64,000 nt of DNA from Bradyrhizobium jicamae (GTDB lineage: Bacteria > Pseudomonadota > Alphaproteobacteria > Rhizobiales > Xanthobacteraceae), in assembly GCF_018130215.1 (NCBI RefSeq), contig NZ_JAFCKQ010000001.1:124001-188000 (forward strand). Direction: 5' to 3'. The notes below the pieces were generated by a model. That model searched no databases. It was not told where the DNA came from and worked only from the letters and a program-made list of their open reading frames with translations. Below, in pieces: positions 24,593 through 32,736 of this stretch (position 1 is its first letter; the number at the start of each line of letters is the position of its first letter). The translations under genes and the position numbers were made by a program.

Positions 24593-26329
24593 ATGCCGCG
24601 CACACTGAAAATCTCGGTCGGGCAGTTTTCTGATAAGGGCCGCAAGGACACCAATCAGGATTTTCATGGAGTGCTGATCCCCGAGGAGCCGTTGCTCGGG
24701 CTCAAGGGCATCGCGGTGGTGCTTGCCGACGGCATCTCCTCGAGCACCTTCGGCCGCGTCGCCGCCGAATCCGCGGTCAAGGGATTCCTCACCGACTATT
24801 ACTGCACATCGGAATCCTGGTCGGTGAAGACCTCGGCGCAGCGGGTGCTGGAGGCGACCAATTCCTGGCTGCATGCGCAGACCAGGCGCAGCCAGAATCC
24901 TTACGACAAGGACAAGGGCTATGTCTGCACCCTGAGCGCCATGGTGATCCGGTCGACCACGGCGCATCTGTTCCATGTCGGCGACAGCAGGATCTACCGC
25001 GTCTCCGGCAGCAGCCTCGAGCAACTGACCAATGACCACCGCGTCGTGATCTCTTCGGAGCAGAGCTATCTCGGCCGGGCGCTCGGCGTGAACCCGCAGC
25101 TTGAGATCGACTACCAGAACTTCCGGCTCGAGCGCGGCGACATCTTCCTGCTGGTCACCGACGGCATCTACGAGCATGTGCCGCCGCGGCAGCTCGCGCG
25201 CACGATCCTCGACGCCGCCGCTGATCTCGACAAGGCCGCGAAGTCGATCGTCGCGCAGGCGTTCGAGCACGGCAGCCAGGACAATCTCACCGCGCAGATC
25301 ATCCGCATCGACGAACTGCCCGACGGCGACGCGCGCGAGGTGTTCGGGCAGGGTACGGAATTGCCGCTGCCGCCGTTGCTCGAGGCACGCATGCGCTTCG
25401 ACGGCTACCGCGTCGTGCGCGAGCTGCACGGCTCGAGCCGCAGCCACATCTATCTCGCGGTCGACGAGGAGTCCGGCACCACCGTCGCAATCAAGATCCC
25501 GTCGATCGACCTGCGCGACGATCCGGCCTACCTGAAGCGTTTCATGATGGAGGAATGGGTCGCCCGGCGCATCGACAGCCCGCATGTGTTGAAGCCCTGG
25601 CTGCCGCAGCGCCGGCGCAACTTCCTCTATGTCACCACGGAATATATCGACGGCCAGACGCTCAGGCAGTGGATGATCGACAATCCCGCTCCCGACCTGG
25701 AGATCGTGCGCGACATCACCGAGCAGATCGCCAGAGGCCTGCGCGCCTTCCACCGCAAGGAGATGCTGCATCAGGACGTCAGGCCCGACAACATCATGAT
25801 CGACAGGACCGGAACGGTGAAGATCATCGATTTCGGCTCAACCCGGATATCAGGTGTCACCGATGCGGCGCCGTCCGGCGCCGAGGACATCCTCGGCACC
25901 CAGCAATACACCGCGCCGGAATATTTCTGCGACGAGCGCGGCACAGTTCGATCCGACCTGTTCTCGCTCGGCGTCATCACCTATCAAATGCTGACGGGGC
26001 GTTTGCCCTACGGCGCCCAGATCGCCCGTGCCCGCACGCGATCTGATTTCAACCGGCTGGTCTACGGCCCCGCCACCCACAGCGGGCGCGACATTCCGAC
26101 CTGGGTCGACGGCGCGCTGGAGCGCGCCGTGCATCCCAATCCGCTCAAGCGCTACGACAGTTTCTCGGAATTCCTGTTCGACCTGCGCAACCCGAACGCA
26201 AAATACCTGACGACGTCGTCGGCCCCGCTGATCGAGCGCAACCCGGTGCTGTTCTGGAAGTCGACGACGTTGCTGCTGGCGCTCGTCATCATTGTTCTGC
26301 TCGCCTACGGTGCGCATCATTTTCGGTGA
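24593..26329 (+). CDS. bifunctional PP2C-type phosphatase / Ser-Thr protein kinase, membrane-anchored
   Basis: 578-residue signalling protein. Residues about 1-240 are a PP2C phosphatase with SDKGRKDTNQD, VLADGISSS, HVGDSRIYR, LVTDGIY and SQDNLTA, all metal-binding Asp residues present. Residues about 265-530 are a protein kinase with K301 (VAIKIPS), catalytic D395 in HQDVRPDN (HRD is altered to HQD) and D413 of DFG; the activation segment ends APEYF. One C-terminal membrane helix (about 555-575) anchors it with both enzymes in the cytoplasm. Two-headed proteins of this type often accompany nitrate/nitrite assimilation genes; here it follows the nitrite-type channel. Confidence 0.92.
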   Translation: MPRTLKISVGQFSDKGRKDTNQDFHGVLIPEEPLLGLKGIAVVLADGISSSTFGRVAAESAVKGFLTDYYCTSESWSVKTSAQRVLEATNSWLHAQTRRSQNPYDKDKGYVCTLSAMVIRSTTAHLFHVGDSRIYRVSGSSLEQLTNDHRVVISSEQSYLGRALGVNPQLEIDYQNFRLERGDIFLLVTDGIYEHVPPRQLARTILDAAADLDKAAKSIVAQAFEHGSQDNLTAQIIRIDELPDGDAREVFGQGTELPLPPLLEARMRFDGYRVVRELHGSSRSHIYLAVDEESGTTVAIKIPSIDLRDDPAYLKRFMMEEWVARRIDSPHVLKPWLPQRRRNFLYVTTEYIDGQTLRQWMIDNPAPDLEIVRDITEQIARGLRAFHRKEMLHQDVRPDNIMIDRTGTVKIIDFGSTRISGVTDAAPSGAEDILGTQQYTAPEYFCDERGTVRSDLFSLGVITYQMLTGRLPYGAQIARARTRSDFNRLVYGPATHSGRDIPTWVDGALERAVHPNPLKRYDSFSEFLFDLRNPNAKYLTTSSAPLIERNPVLFWKSTTLLLALVIIVLLAYGAHHFR

Positions 26330-26349
26330 GGATGGACGAAGCCCGTCCC

Positions 26350-26385
26350 CATCATTGCTTCGTCGCTTCGCTCGCTGGCAATGAA
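26350..26385. repeat. partial palindromic intergenic repeat
   Basis: ATCATTGCTTCGTCGCTTCG ... GGCAATGA element just after the kinase stop, in the convergent gap; a divergent copy of the 32635-32715 repeat. Confidence 0.6.
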
Positions 26386-26407
26386 GGTGGGAAGCCGCGC
26401 GGGCAAC

Positions 26408-27199
26408 CTAATGCGTTGCGCTCGCCGGGATCGGATCCAGCCCGCTCTTGACCAGCGTGTCATGCGCCTCTGACGAGGCGAAGAAGCTGATCAGCGCCTT
26501 GCCGGCCTCCGGCTCCTTCGAGGCGGTGGCAATGCCGGCGGAGAACACCGTGATCTTCTGCAGGCTATCCGGCAGCGGACCCACGATATCGATGCCAGCG
26601 ACGGGCTTGAGCTCGCTGATCTGCTGGAAGCCGATCTCGGCTTCGCCCTTGGCGACGATCTCGCCGACAGGCGTTGCAGGAATCTGCCGTGCCTTGCCCT
26701 TCATCTGGTCGAGGATACCGAGCTTCGAGAACATTTCGGTCGAGACATAGACGCCGCTGGCGCTGTCGGAATAGGCGATCGTTTTCGCCGCCAGCAACGC
26801 CTGCTTGACCGACTCTGCCGAAGTGATGTCCGGCTTCGGCGCGCCTGTCTTGACCGCGACGCCGATCGGCGACTTGACGAGGTCGACGCGGCTGGAGGCC
26901 TCCACCTTGCCCTGCTTGATGAGGTCGCCGAGCGCGTATCCGACCATGATCAGCACGTCCGCCGGCTCGCCGCGCTCCAGCCGCACCGGAATGGCGTTTG
27001 TGGTGGTGCCCATCGATGGCCCGAAGGCGGTGACGACCTTGTGCCCGGTCTTGCGCTCGAACTCCGGCACCAGCGCCTTGTAGGCCGCCGTCAGCCCGCC
27101 CGAGATCATGACGTGGACTTCGGCGGCGGAGGCAGCCGAGGTGAGGGCGAGGGCGCTGAGAAAGGCGAGCGCGAAGGTGCGGAAGGCAGGGCGGCGCAT
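26408..27199 (-). CDS. molybdate-type (ModA-like) substrate-binding protein
   Basis: 263-residue periplasmic binding protein with signal peptide (FALAFLSALALTSAASAA) and ModA-like fold: VMISGGLTAAYKALVPEFE, GPSMGTTTNAIPVRLERGEPADVLIM, and IAYSDSASGVYVSTEMFSKLG. No permease or ATPase is adjacent. Members of this offshoot may bind molybdate, tungstate or organic acids. Convergent with the kinase gene, 78 bases apart. Confidence 0.82.
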   Translation of the reverse strand: MRRPAFRTFALAFLSALALTSAASAAEVHVMISGGLTAAYKALVPEFERKTGHKVVTAFGPSMGTTTNAIPVRLERGEPADVLIMVGYALGDLIKQGKVEASSRVDLVKSPIGVAVKTGAPKPDITSAESVKQALLAAKTIAYSDSASGVYVSTEMFSKLGILDQMKGKARQIPATPVGEIVAKGEAEIGFQQISELKPVAGIDIVGPLPDSLQKITVFSAGIATASKEPEAGKALISFFASSEAHDTLVKSGLDPIPASATH

Positions 27200-27514
27200 G
27201 GAGGTTTCTCCCGGGACGATTCTTGGAAGCGAGGGGGTCGTCGTGGCGGGGAGACTATCGTTGGGAAAGGGGCGTGACTAGGCGTTCGGCCTATCCGTCA
27301 TTTCACATCGTCGGATGCATGGATTGCCGCCGTTTTCGCCAAGGCTTCGGCGGACAAGTCAGGTCGCTCGCAATGACGTCGATAGAGCGATCACAGAACG
27401 CGAGATTCCGCAGCCCGGATGGAGCGCAGCGAAATCCGGGGCCTGCTTCTCCGCGGAAACGCTTTCCCGGATTGCGCTTCGCTCCATCCGGGCTACGGAA
27501 GAGCGCAAGCCCTC
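27200..27514. other. repeat-filled intergenic region
   Basis: 315 bases between two minus-strand genes. It holds a copy of the CTCGCAATGA repeat (27319-27377) and a long palindromic element (27412-27495); the rest shows nothing coding. Confidence 0.6.
27412..27495. repeat. palindromic repeat with AGCCCGGAT...ATCCGGGCT ends
   Basis: Outer arms AGCCCGGATGGAGCGCAGCG (27412-27431) and its complement near 27472-27495, with inner arms TCCGGG/CCCGGA. This is another dispersed bradyrhizobial element; it can fold into a long cruciform or RNA hairpin downstream of the depolymerase gene and may end its transcript. Confidence 0.75.
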
Positions 27515-28738
27515 TCACGAATTCACGTGCACGAAATCGCGCAGCAGCGGATAGATCTCGTTGTTCCAGCGTTTTCCGGAGAACACGCCGTAATGACCGA
27601 CGCCGGCCTGCATGTGGTGCACCTTGCGATAGGTCCGCACCCCCGTGCAGAGGTCCTGGGCTGCGAGCGTCTGGCCGATCGAGCAGATATCGTCCTTCTC
27701 GCCCTCGACCGTCATCAGCCCCATGCGCTTGATCGCGGCCGGGTTCACCGGGCGGCCGCGATGCATCAACCGGCCCTGCGGCAGCAGATGCTCCTGGAAT
27801 ACGTCGCGCACGGTCTCGATGTAGAATTCCGCCGGCAGGTCCATGACTGCGAAATATTCGTCGTAGAATGTCCTGATCACCTCGGCCTTGTCGGTCTCGC
27901 CCTTGGCAATGTGCCGGGCGAGGTCGATGTGCTGCTTGATGTGCCGCTCGAGGTTCATCGAGACGAAGGCTGTAAGCTGCACGAAGCCGGGATACACCTT
28001 GCGGAGCGCGCCGCGACACTGCATCGGCACGTAGTTGATCAGGTTGTGCTCGAACCACTCGATCGGCTTGGCCTTGGCGAATTCATTGACCTTGGTCGGC
28101 TGGATCCGGGTGTCGATCGGTCCGGCCATCAGCGTCAGCGAGGCGGGCCGGGCGGGATGGTTATCCTCCGACATCACGGCCGCCGCCGCCAGCGCCGAGA
28201 CCGAGGGCTGGCAGATCGCCACCATATGCGCGCGGGGGCCGAGCTTGTCGAGGAAGTCGATCAGGTGGTCGGTGTAGTCCTCCAGCCCGAAGCGGCCGGC
28301 GTCGCGCGGGATATCGCGCGGATTGTGCCAGTCGGTGATGTAGACGTCGTGGTCCTGCAGCAGCGTTTTCACGGTGCCGCGCAACAGCGTCGCGAAATGC
28401 CCGGACATCGGCGCCACCAGCAGCAGCCGCGGCTGCTCCGGCCCGTCCACCTTCCTGAAATGCAGCAGGGAGCCGAACGGCGTCGCGTAGGCGACCTCTT
28501 CGGTGACCTGCAATTCCCTGTTGCCGACCACGACGCTGCCGATCGCGTAGTCCGGACGGGTGTAGGTGAGGGTGGAGCGGGAGATCAATTCGAGTGCGGC
28601 GGCAAGCCGGCCGAACACCCGGTCGGAGACGCCCTGCGGCACCAGGTTGAGGTATTTCAGCGCCGCTGCGGCCCCGGACCGCCAGGGCGCCGTGAGGTCC
28701 ATGTGGTTCTGATAGGCTTGGTACATCATTGACATCAT
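27515..28738 (-). CDS. phaZ: intracellular polyhydroxyalkanoate depolymerase
   Basis: 407-residue enzyme that mobilises stored polyhydroxybutyrate granules. The nucleophile is Cys176 in AICQPSV, the lipase-box-like motif with Cys typical of intracellular PhaZ, and the C-terminal HYGVFSGKRWN carries the catalytic His. Segments YQNHMDLTAPWR and ITDWHNPRDIP are family-specific. Start at ATG 28738 (MMSMMYQ) follows AAGGGCGG; a much longer in-frame extension upstream is antisense to the GST gene and rejected. Divergent from the GST gene. Confidence 0.92.
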   Translation of the reverse strand: MMSMMYQAYQNHMDLTAPWRSGAAAALKYLNLVPQGVSDRVFGRLAAALELISRSTLTYTRPDYAIGSVVVGNRELQVTEEVAYATPFGSLLHFRKVDGPEQPRLLLVAPMSGHFATLLRGTVKTLLQDHDVYITDWHNPRDIPRDAGRFGLEDYTDHLIDFLDKLGPRAHMVAICQPSVSALAAAAVMSEDNHPARPASLTLMAGPIDTRIQPTKVNEFAKAKPIEWFEHNLINYVPMQCRGALRKVYPGFVQLTAFVSMNLERHIKQHIDLARHIAKGETDKAEVIRTFYDEYFAVMDLPAEFYIETVRDVFQEHLLPQGRLMHRGRPVNPAAIKRMGLMTVEGEKDDICSIGQTLAAQDLCTGVRTYRKVHHMQAGVGHYGVFSGKRWNNEIYPLLRDFVHVNS

Positions 28739-28900
28739 ACGCCATCCGCCCTTGCCCGGCTGGCCATGCAATATCGACGCCAGAGCGGAGGCAGGCCGCC
28801 CGGCAAATTGGCACGTCGCTTGCTGCAAAACCGACCGGTGCCCGGGTCTTCGGCTCGGGTCTGGGCTCAAGTGCCGGGCGTGCAGGCGTGAGGAATGGGC

Positions 28901-29557
28901 ATGGCGACAACGACACTCACCATCAGCAGCAAGAACTACTCGTCCTGGTCCCTGCGCGGCTGGCTGCTGGCGAAGTTCTCCGGCCTCGACTTCGAGGAGG
29001 TCGTCACCGCTCCCGATGACGCCTCGGCCCGTGCCGAGCTGTTGCTGCTGTCGTCCTCGATCCTGGTGCCCTGCCTGCGCCATGACGGCGCTACCGTCTG
29101 GGACACGCTGGCGATCGCGGAATATCTCAACGAACTCGTGCCGCAGGCCGGCCTGCTGCCGGAGGACCGGGTGCAGCGCGCGCATTGCCGCTCGATCTCG
29201 GGTGAAATCCATTCCGGTTTCACGACCCTGCGCGCCTCGCTGCCGGTCAACCTCAAGGGGCACTTTCCCGGCTTCAAGATCTGGTCGCGCGCGCAGGCAG
29301 ATATCGACCGGGTCTGCACCATCTGGCGCGACTGCCTCGCCGGATCGGGCGGGCCGTTCCTGTTCGGCGAGCGCCGCACCATGGCGGATGCGATGTATGC
29401 GCCCGTGGTCACCCGCTTCATGACCTATGATGTGAAACTCGAGCCGCTTCTTGCGGCCTATGCCAAGACCATCATGACGATGCCCGAGATGCTCGAATGG
29501 ATCGAGGCGGCCAAGGCCGAGCCCGCCGATGTCGAGGAGCTCGAGGTCGAATATTAG
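28901..29557 (+). CDS. glutathione S-transferase family protein
   Basis: 218-residue soluble enzyme. The thioredoxin-like N-terminal domain begins LTISSKNYSSWSLRGWLLAK, with the conserved serine/tyrosine near the glutathione site, then VPCLRHDGATVWDTLAIAEYL; the helical C-terminal domain contains FLFGERRTMADAMYAPVV. The ATG at 28901 has GAGGA six bases upstream; an ATG two codons earlier is less well placed. Substrate unknown. Confidence 0.88.
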   Translation: MATTTLTISSKNYSSWSLRGWLLAKFSGLDFEEVVTAPDDASARAELLLLSSSILVPCLRHDGATVWDTLAIAEYLNELVPQAGLLPEDRVQRAHCRSISGEIHSGFTTLRASLPVNLKGHFPGFKIWSRAQADIDRVCTIWRDCLAGSGGPFLFGERRTMADAMYAPVVTRFMTYDVKLEPLLAAYAKTIMTMPEMLEWIEAAKAEPADVEELEVEY

Positions 29558-29886
29558 GCAGTCCGTTGCCCGACCTCTCCGCAGCGGCGGCTCACGCGCC
29601 GGGCAGGCGTTGCTCAGGCGATGTGCCACCAGCGGCGCCTTTCGGCGGCCGCGCGGATCATGCCGTGAAGCCACACGGTATCAGCAGAACGCGAATTCAC
29701 GCTTTACGGCAAATGCTTCCGCGGATAGGGCCATGGCGCGGGCGCTGGATCGCCGCAGTGCAGCGCGGCTGGCAAGGATTTCGCATGGCAGTCGCGAAGC
29801 TGTGACCGCGACGATGCGACGCTGCCGAAAATTTGGACGCCGAGCCGCGCCGCGATCTCGCTGATACGAGAACCGTGGAGGCTCCG
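29558..29886. other. gene-free region before the cupin gene
   Basis: 329 bases. It contains short GC stems such as GGCGCC..GGCGGCC near 29634 and presumably the promoter of the cupin gene, but I find no repeat family member and no convincing ORF. Confidence 0.5.
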
Positions 29887-30321
29887 ATGAACCAACCAGC
29901 CGTCGTCAGTAAATTCTCCCACGTCAAACCCGGTGACACCGAGTTCAAGGGCGGGGGTCTGCGCGACTTCTTCCTGTATCGCGATCTCGGGATTGCCGAC
30001 GCCACCGGCGGGCAGGTGATCTGCCATCTGGTCAAGGCCAATCCCGACCTGCCGCCGGAAGTGGGCACCGGCTGGCACAAGCATCTTTGCGAGTTCCAGA
30101 TCGTCATCATGACCAAGGGCTGGGCGCGCTTCATGTACGAGGACAAGGAGACGCTGGTCCAGGCCGGCGACGTCGTGCATCAGCGTCCCGGCATCACCCA
30201 CTACCTGTTCGATTACTCCAAGGACATGGAATACCTCGAAATCGTCAGCCCTGCCGATTTCAAGACCATCGACGTCGATCCGGGCACCGACAAGGTGCCT
30301 CCGCCCACGCCCTGGGCGTGA
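29887..30321 (+). CDS. cupin-domain protein
   Basis: 144-residue single-domain cupin. The metal-binding motif is seen as GTGWHKHLCEFQIVI (two His and Glu), with a second half GDVVHQRPGITHYLFDY. GGAGG lies eight bases before the ATG. Function is unknown; small cupins include sugar isomerases, dioxygenases and regulators. Followed within 17 bases by a very small ORF. Confidence 0.85.
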   Translation: MNQPAVVSKFSHVKPGDTEFKGGGLRDFFLYRDLGIADATGGQVICHLVKANPDLPPEVGTGWHKHLCEFQIVIMTKGWARFMYEDKETLVQAGDVVHQRPGITHYLFDYSKDMEYLEIVSPADFKTIDVDPGTDKVPPPTPWA

Positions 30322-30338
30322 GTGCAATAGGAGCTGCC

Positions 30339-30476
30339 ATGTCGTCAGCGGAAGAATTAACCTTTGTCGTCGGCCGCTGGGTGCGGCCGATCGTCATGCT
30401 TCTGTATGTGGTGCGCCGTCTCGGCCTCATGGCCACATCTAGCCGTGAACAACGGAGTACGGCGCTCAATCAGTGA
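30339..30476 (+). CDS. possible small membrane-associated protein
   Basis: 45-codon ORF starting MSSAEELTFVVGRWVRPIVM, with AGGAG at ideal distance and one moderately hydrophobic helix (VGRWVRPIVMLLYVVRRLGLM). It is 17 bases after the cupin gene and could be coupled. Not recognised; the good ribosome site is the main support. Confidence 0.4.
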   Translation: MSSAEELTFVVGRWVRPIVMLLYVVRRLGLMATSSREQRSTALNQ

Positions 30477-30559
30477 TTCGGACGCGGTTCGTTCCAGCCG
30501 CGTTCCGATTCTTAAGAAGACAGGTGGTCGCGTCGCGTTTTGAAACAGCGCAGCGGGCT

Positions 30560-30793
30560 TCAGGCCACGCCCGCTGGCTTCTCGGCCTTGTCGCGCGGCA
30601 TGCGCCAGGCGATGACATTGGCCTCCAGCGCGCCGCCGGTCGCGTCATTGCGCCACTGGCCGTCGACAAAGCGGCAGGCGAACGGCAGCTGATACGTTCC
30701 GCTGTGATCCTCACAAAGCACTTCCACGCGCTGGTTGGGTGAAGGCTCGCCATTGCCATCGAACTGCGCCAGCCGTTTTTCGCGGGTTGCCAT
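30560..30793 (-). CDS. small conserved hypothetical protein
   Basis: 77-residue soluble protein starting MATREKRLAQFDGNGEP. The sequence VEVLCEDHSGTYQLPFACRF and WRNDATGGALEANVIAWR is compact and domain-like, and appears as a short bradyrhizobial protein of unknown function. GGAGA precedes the chosen ATG. Convergent with the small ORF at 30339. Confidence 0.6.
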   Translation of the reverse strand: MATREKRLAQFDGNGEPSPNQRVEVLCEDHSGTYQLPFACRFVDGQWRNDATGGALEANVIAWRMPRDKAEKPAGVA

Positions 30794-30986
30794 GTGATTT
30801 GTCTCCGGTGCCCAAGGTCGAGCCAAAAGGGATCGAACCAAATAAGTTCCCAAGCTCCCGTCCCAACACGGGAGTTTCGTCATCCCCAAGCACACCGCTT
30901 GAATGCGGTTTCAGTGTGGTATGTCTGCCGTGCTTTCCGCGCCGCATGCACAAAGCTGTGAACGGCGCGCCTGGTTGGGGATGGTG

Positions 30987-31382
30987 ATGATCGCTCGTCT
31001 GGTTGTTCGTGTGGCTCCTGCCGTGGGCCTTGCAATGTTGATGCCGCTCGCGCTCGGCGTCGGCGGACGTGCCGGCGCGCAGGATGTTCCCGGTATCGAG
31101 ATCTGCACCGTCGAGAAAACCATGGAGCGGCGCACCAGCTGCCTGCAAAGCAATGTCGACTTCCTGCAGAAGACGATCAGCAAGCTCACATCGGATCATC
31201 AGCAGAAGCTGGATGCGGCTAATCGCCAGATCGAAACTCTGAAGGGCACGGTCGCGAGCTTGCAGAAGCTCGTCGCGGATCTGCAGACCGCGCAGGGCAA
31301 GCTCGCCGACGATCTGAAGAAGAAAGCCGACGCATCGCCGGCGAAGGATGCCGTGCCCGCAGCGAAGGAGAGCGCGAAGTAG
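30987..31382 (+). CDS. secreted coiled-coil protein
   Basis: 131-residue exported protein. The signal peptide (RLVVRVAPAVGLAMLMPLALGVGGRAGAQ) is followed by a short Cys-containing stretch (EICTVEKTMERRTSCLQ), then a long amphipathic helix from about residue 48 to 110 with heptad spacing (NRQIETLKGTVASLQKLVADL), and a Lys/Ala/Pro tail. GGGGA supports ATG 30987. Function unknown; could be a periplasmic oligomer or peptidoglycan-linked spacer. Confidence 0.7.
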   Translation: MIARLVVRVAPAVGLAMLMPLALGVGGRAGAQDVPGIEICTVEKTMERRTSCLQSNVDFLQKTISKLTSDHQQKLDAANRQIETLKGTVASLQKLVADLQTAQGKLADDLKKKADASPAKDAVPAAKESAK

Positions 31383-31387
31383 GTCCC

Positions 31388-31479
31388 GTCATTGCGAGGA
31401 GCCCGCGACAGAATTGCAATGCGTTGACCCGACCAAGCAATCCATCTCTCCTCACTCGTGGACAGGTGGATTGCTTCTG
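31388..31479. repeat. palindromic intergenic repeat
   Basis: GTCATTGCGAGGAGCCCGCG ... GAAGCAATCC-type element, closely related to 6600-6713, between two convergent genes. The outer arms CAAGCAATCCA and TGGATTGCTT can pair. Confidence 0.75.
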
Positions 31480-31494
31480 AGGCCCGGAATGCGC

Positions 31495-32598
31495 TCACGC
31501 CACCCGATATTGCTGCATCACATCCCTGTCCGGCTCGTAGCCCAGTCCCGGCCCCTGCGGCACGGCGACGTGGCCGCTCTCGTCGACGTCGATGCGGCCA
31601 CCCCACAGACAGGCCGGGCGATTCATGAAGAACATTTCGATCAGGCCGGCATCGCGGATCGCCATCAGGTGCAGGGTGGCGAGGAAGCCGGGCCCGAAAT
31701 AGGGCGAGTGCGGAATGACCTGAACGCCACGCTGGTCGGCGAGCTCGGCCACTGCAAGGAATTCGGTGATGCCACCGACCTTGATCACCGAGGGCTGGGC
31801 GTGGCTGACGGCACCGGCCTCGATCATCTGGCGGAATTGATGCACGGTGCAGGCGTTCTCGCCGGCGGCGATGTCGAGCCCGCCCTGCTTGCGCACCTCG
31901 GCCAATGTCGCAAAATCCTCAGGCGGCCAGACCGGCTCCTCCAGGAACATGGGTGCGGACGCTCTGCAATCATGGGCGAAGCGGATCGCGGCCGGCCCAT
32001 CGAGCGGGCAGTTCATGTCGACCATCAGCGGCACGCCGGTGCCGATCGCCTTGCGCGCGGCGGCGACCGCAGGCACCGTGGTTTCGTGCAGCTTGATCGC
32101 GGAATAGCCTGACTGGATCGCCTTGCTGCATTCGCCCGCGATCTGCTCCGGCACCCCGATCCGCATCAGGCTCGCATAGGCCGGAATCGTGGTGCGCTTC
32201 GCGCCGCCGATCAACCGGTGCAGCGGCACGCCCTTCACCTTGCCGGCGAGATCCCACAGCGCGATGTCGAGCGCCGAGATCGCGAACATCGTGATGCCGT
32301 AGCGGCCGAACAGATGCAGATTGCGCTGAACCTGCTCCATCGCGGCGGGAATTGCCGTGGCGTCCGGCACCTCGAGGCCACGTGCCTGCGGTGCGATCAT
32401 CTCGGTCACCGCCATGCAGCTCGTCTTCGGGCAGACATAGGCGAAGGCATCGCCCCAGCCGGTCAGGCCGCCATCGGTCGAGACCTCGACCACGACCATG
32501 TCGAGCGCGGAGATCGCGGAGGCGCCCTGGCGGAAGCTCGCAGGCCCTGCGTCATAGGGGATGCGGATATGGTGGGCGCGGACGTCGGTGATTTTCAT
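31495..32598 (-). CDS. mandelate racemase / muconate lactonizing enzyme family protein
   Basis: 367-residue enolase-superfamily enzyme. Catalytic candidates are K169 in AIKLHE, metal ligands D194 (VDMN), E220 (FLEEP) and E247 (AGENA), and H297 in PHSPYFGPG. The usual K-x-K is K-x-H here (H171). The presence of both a barrel Lys and a C-terminal His places it in the mandelate-racemase-like group, probably a sugar-acid dehydratase or cycloisomerase. Start M at 32598 (MKITDVRAHHI). It follows a branched-chain-type binding protein gene on the same strand, so the ligand and substrate may be related. Confidence 0.88.
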   Translation of the reverse strand: MKITDVRAHHIRIPYDAGPASFRQGASAISALDMVVVEVSTDGGLTGWGDAFAYVCPKTSCMAVTEMIAPQARGLEVPDATAIPAAMEQVQRNLHLFGRYGITMFAISALDIALWDLAGKVKGVPLHRLIGGAKRTTIPAYASLMRIGVPEQIAGECSKAIQSGYSAIKLHETTVPAVAAARKAIGTGVPLMVDMNCPLDGPAAIRFAHDCRASAPMFLEEPVWPPEDFATLAEVRKQGGLDIAAGENACTVHQFRQMIEAGAVSHAQPSVIKVGGITEFLAVAELADQRGVQVIPHSPYFGPGFLATLHLMAIRDAGLIEMFFMNRPACLWGGRIDVDESGHVAVPQGPGLGYEPDRDVMQQYRVA

Positions 32599-32634
32599 CG
32601 TTGTTGCCCTCTCTCGCGCAAGTGCCACCGGATC

Positions 32635-32715
32635 GTCATTGCGAGGATGCGACGAAGCAATCCATTCGTCCTCCTGCGAGCAGGCAACGGATTGCTTCGC
32701 GTCGTTCGCAATGAC
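32635..32715. repeat. palindromic intergenic repeat
   Basis: GTCATTGCGAGGATGCGACG ... GTTCGCAATGAC: complete copy with both ends, lying between two genes of the same strand. The arms CGAAGCAATCC and GGATTGCTTCG pair perfectly. Confidence 0.85.
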
Positions 32716-32736
32716 GGCAGACGCCTGGCCGGAGCC

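Noticed and set aside
28739..29674. N-terminal extension of the PHB depolymerase frame
   Set aside because: The extension is antisense to the GST gene; the family starts at the MMSMMYQ Met with a ribosome site.
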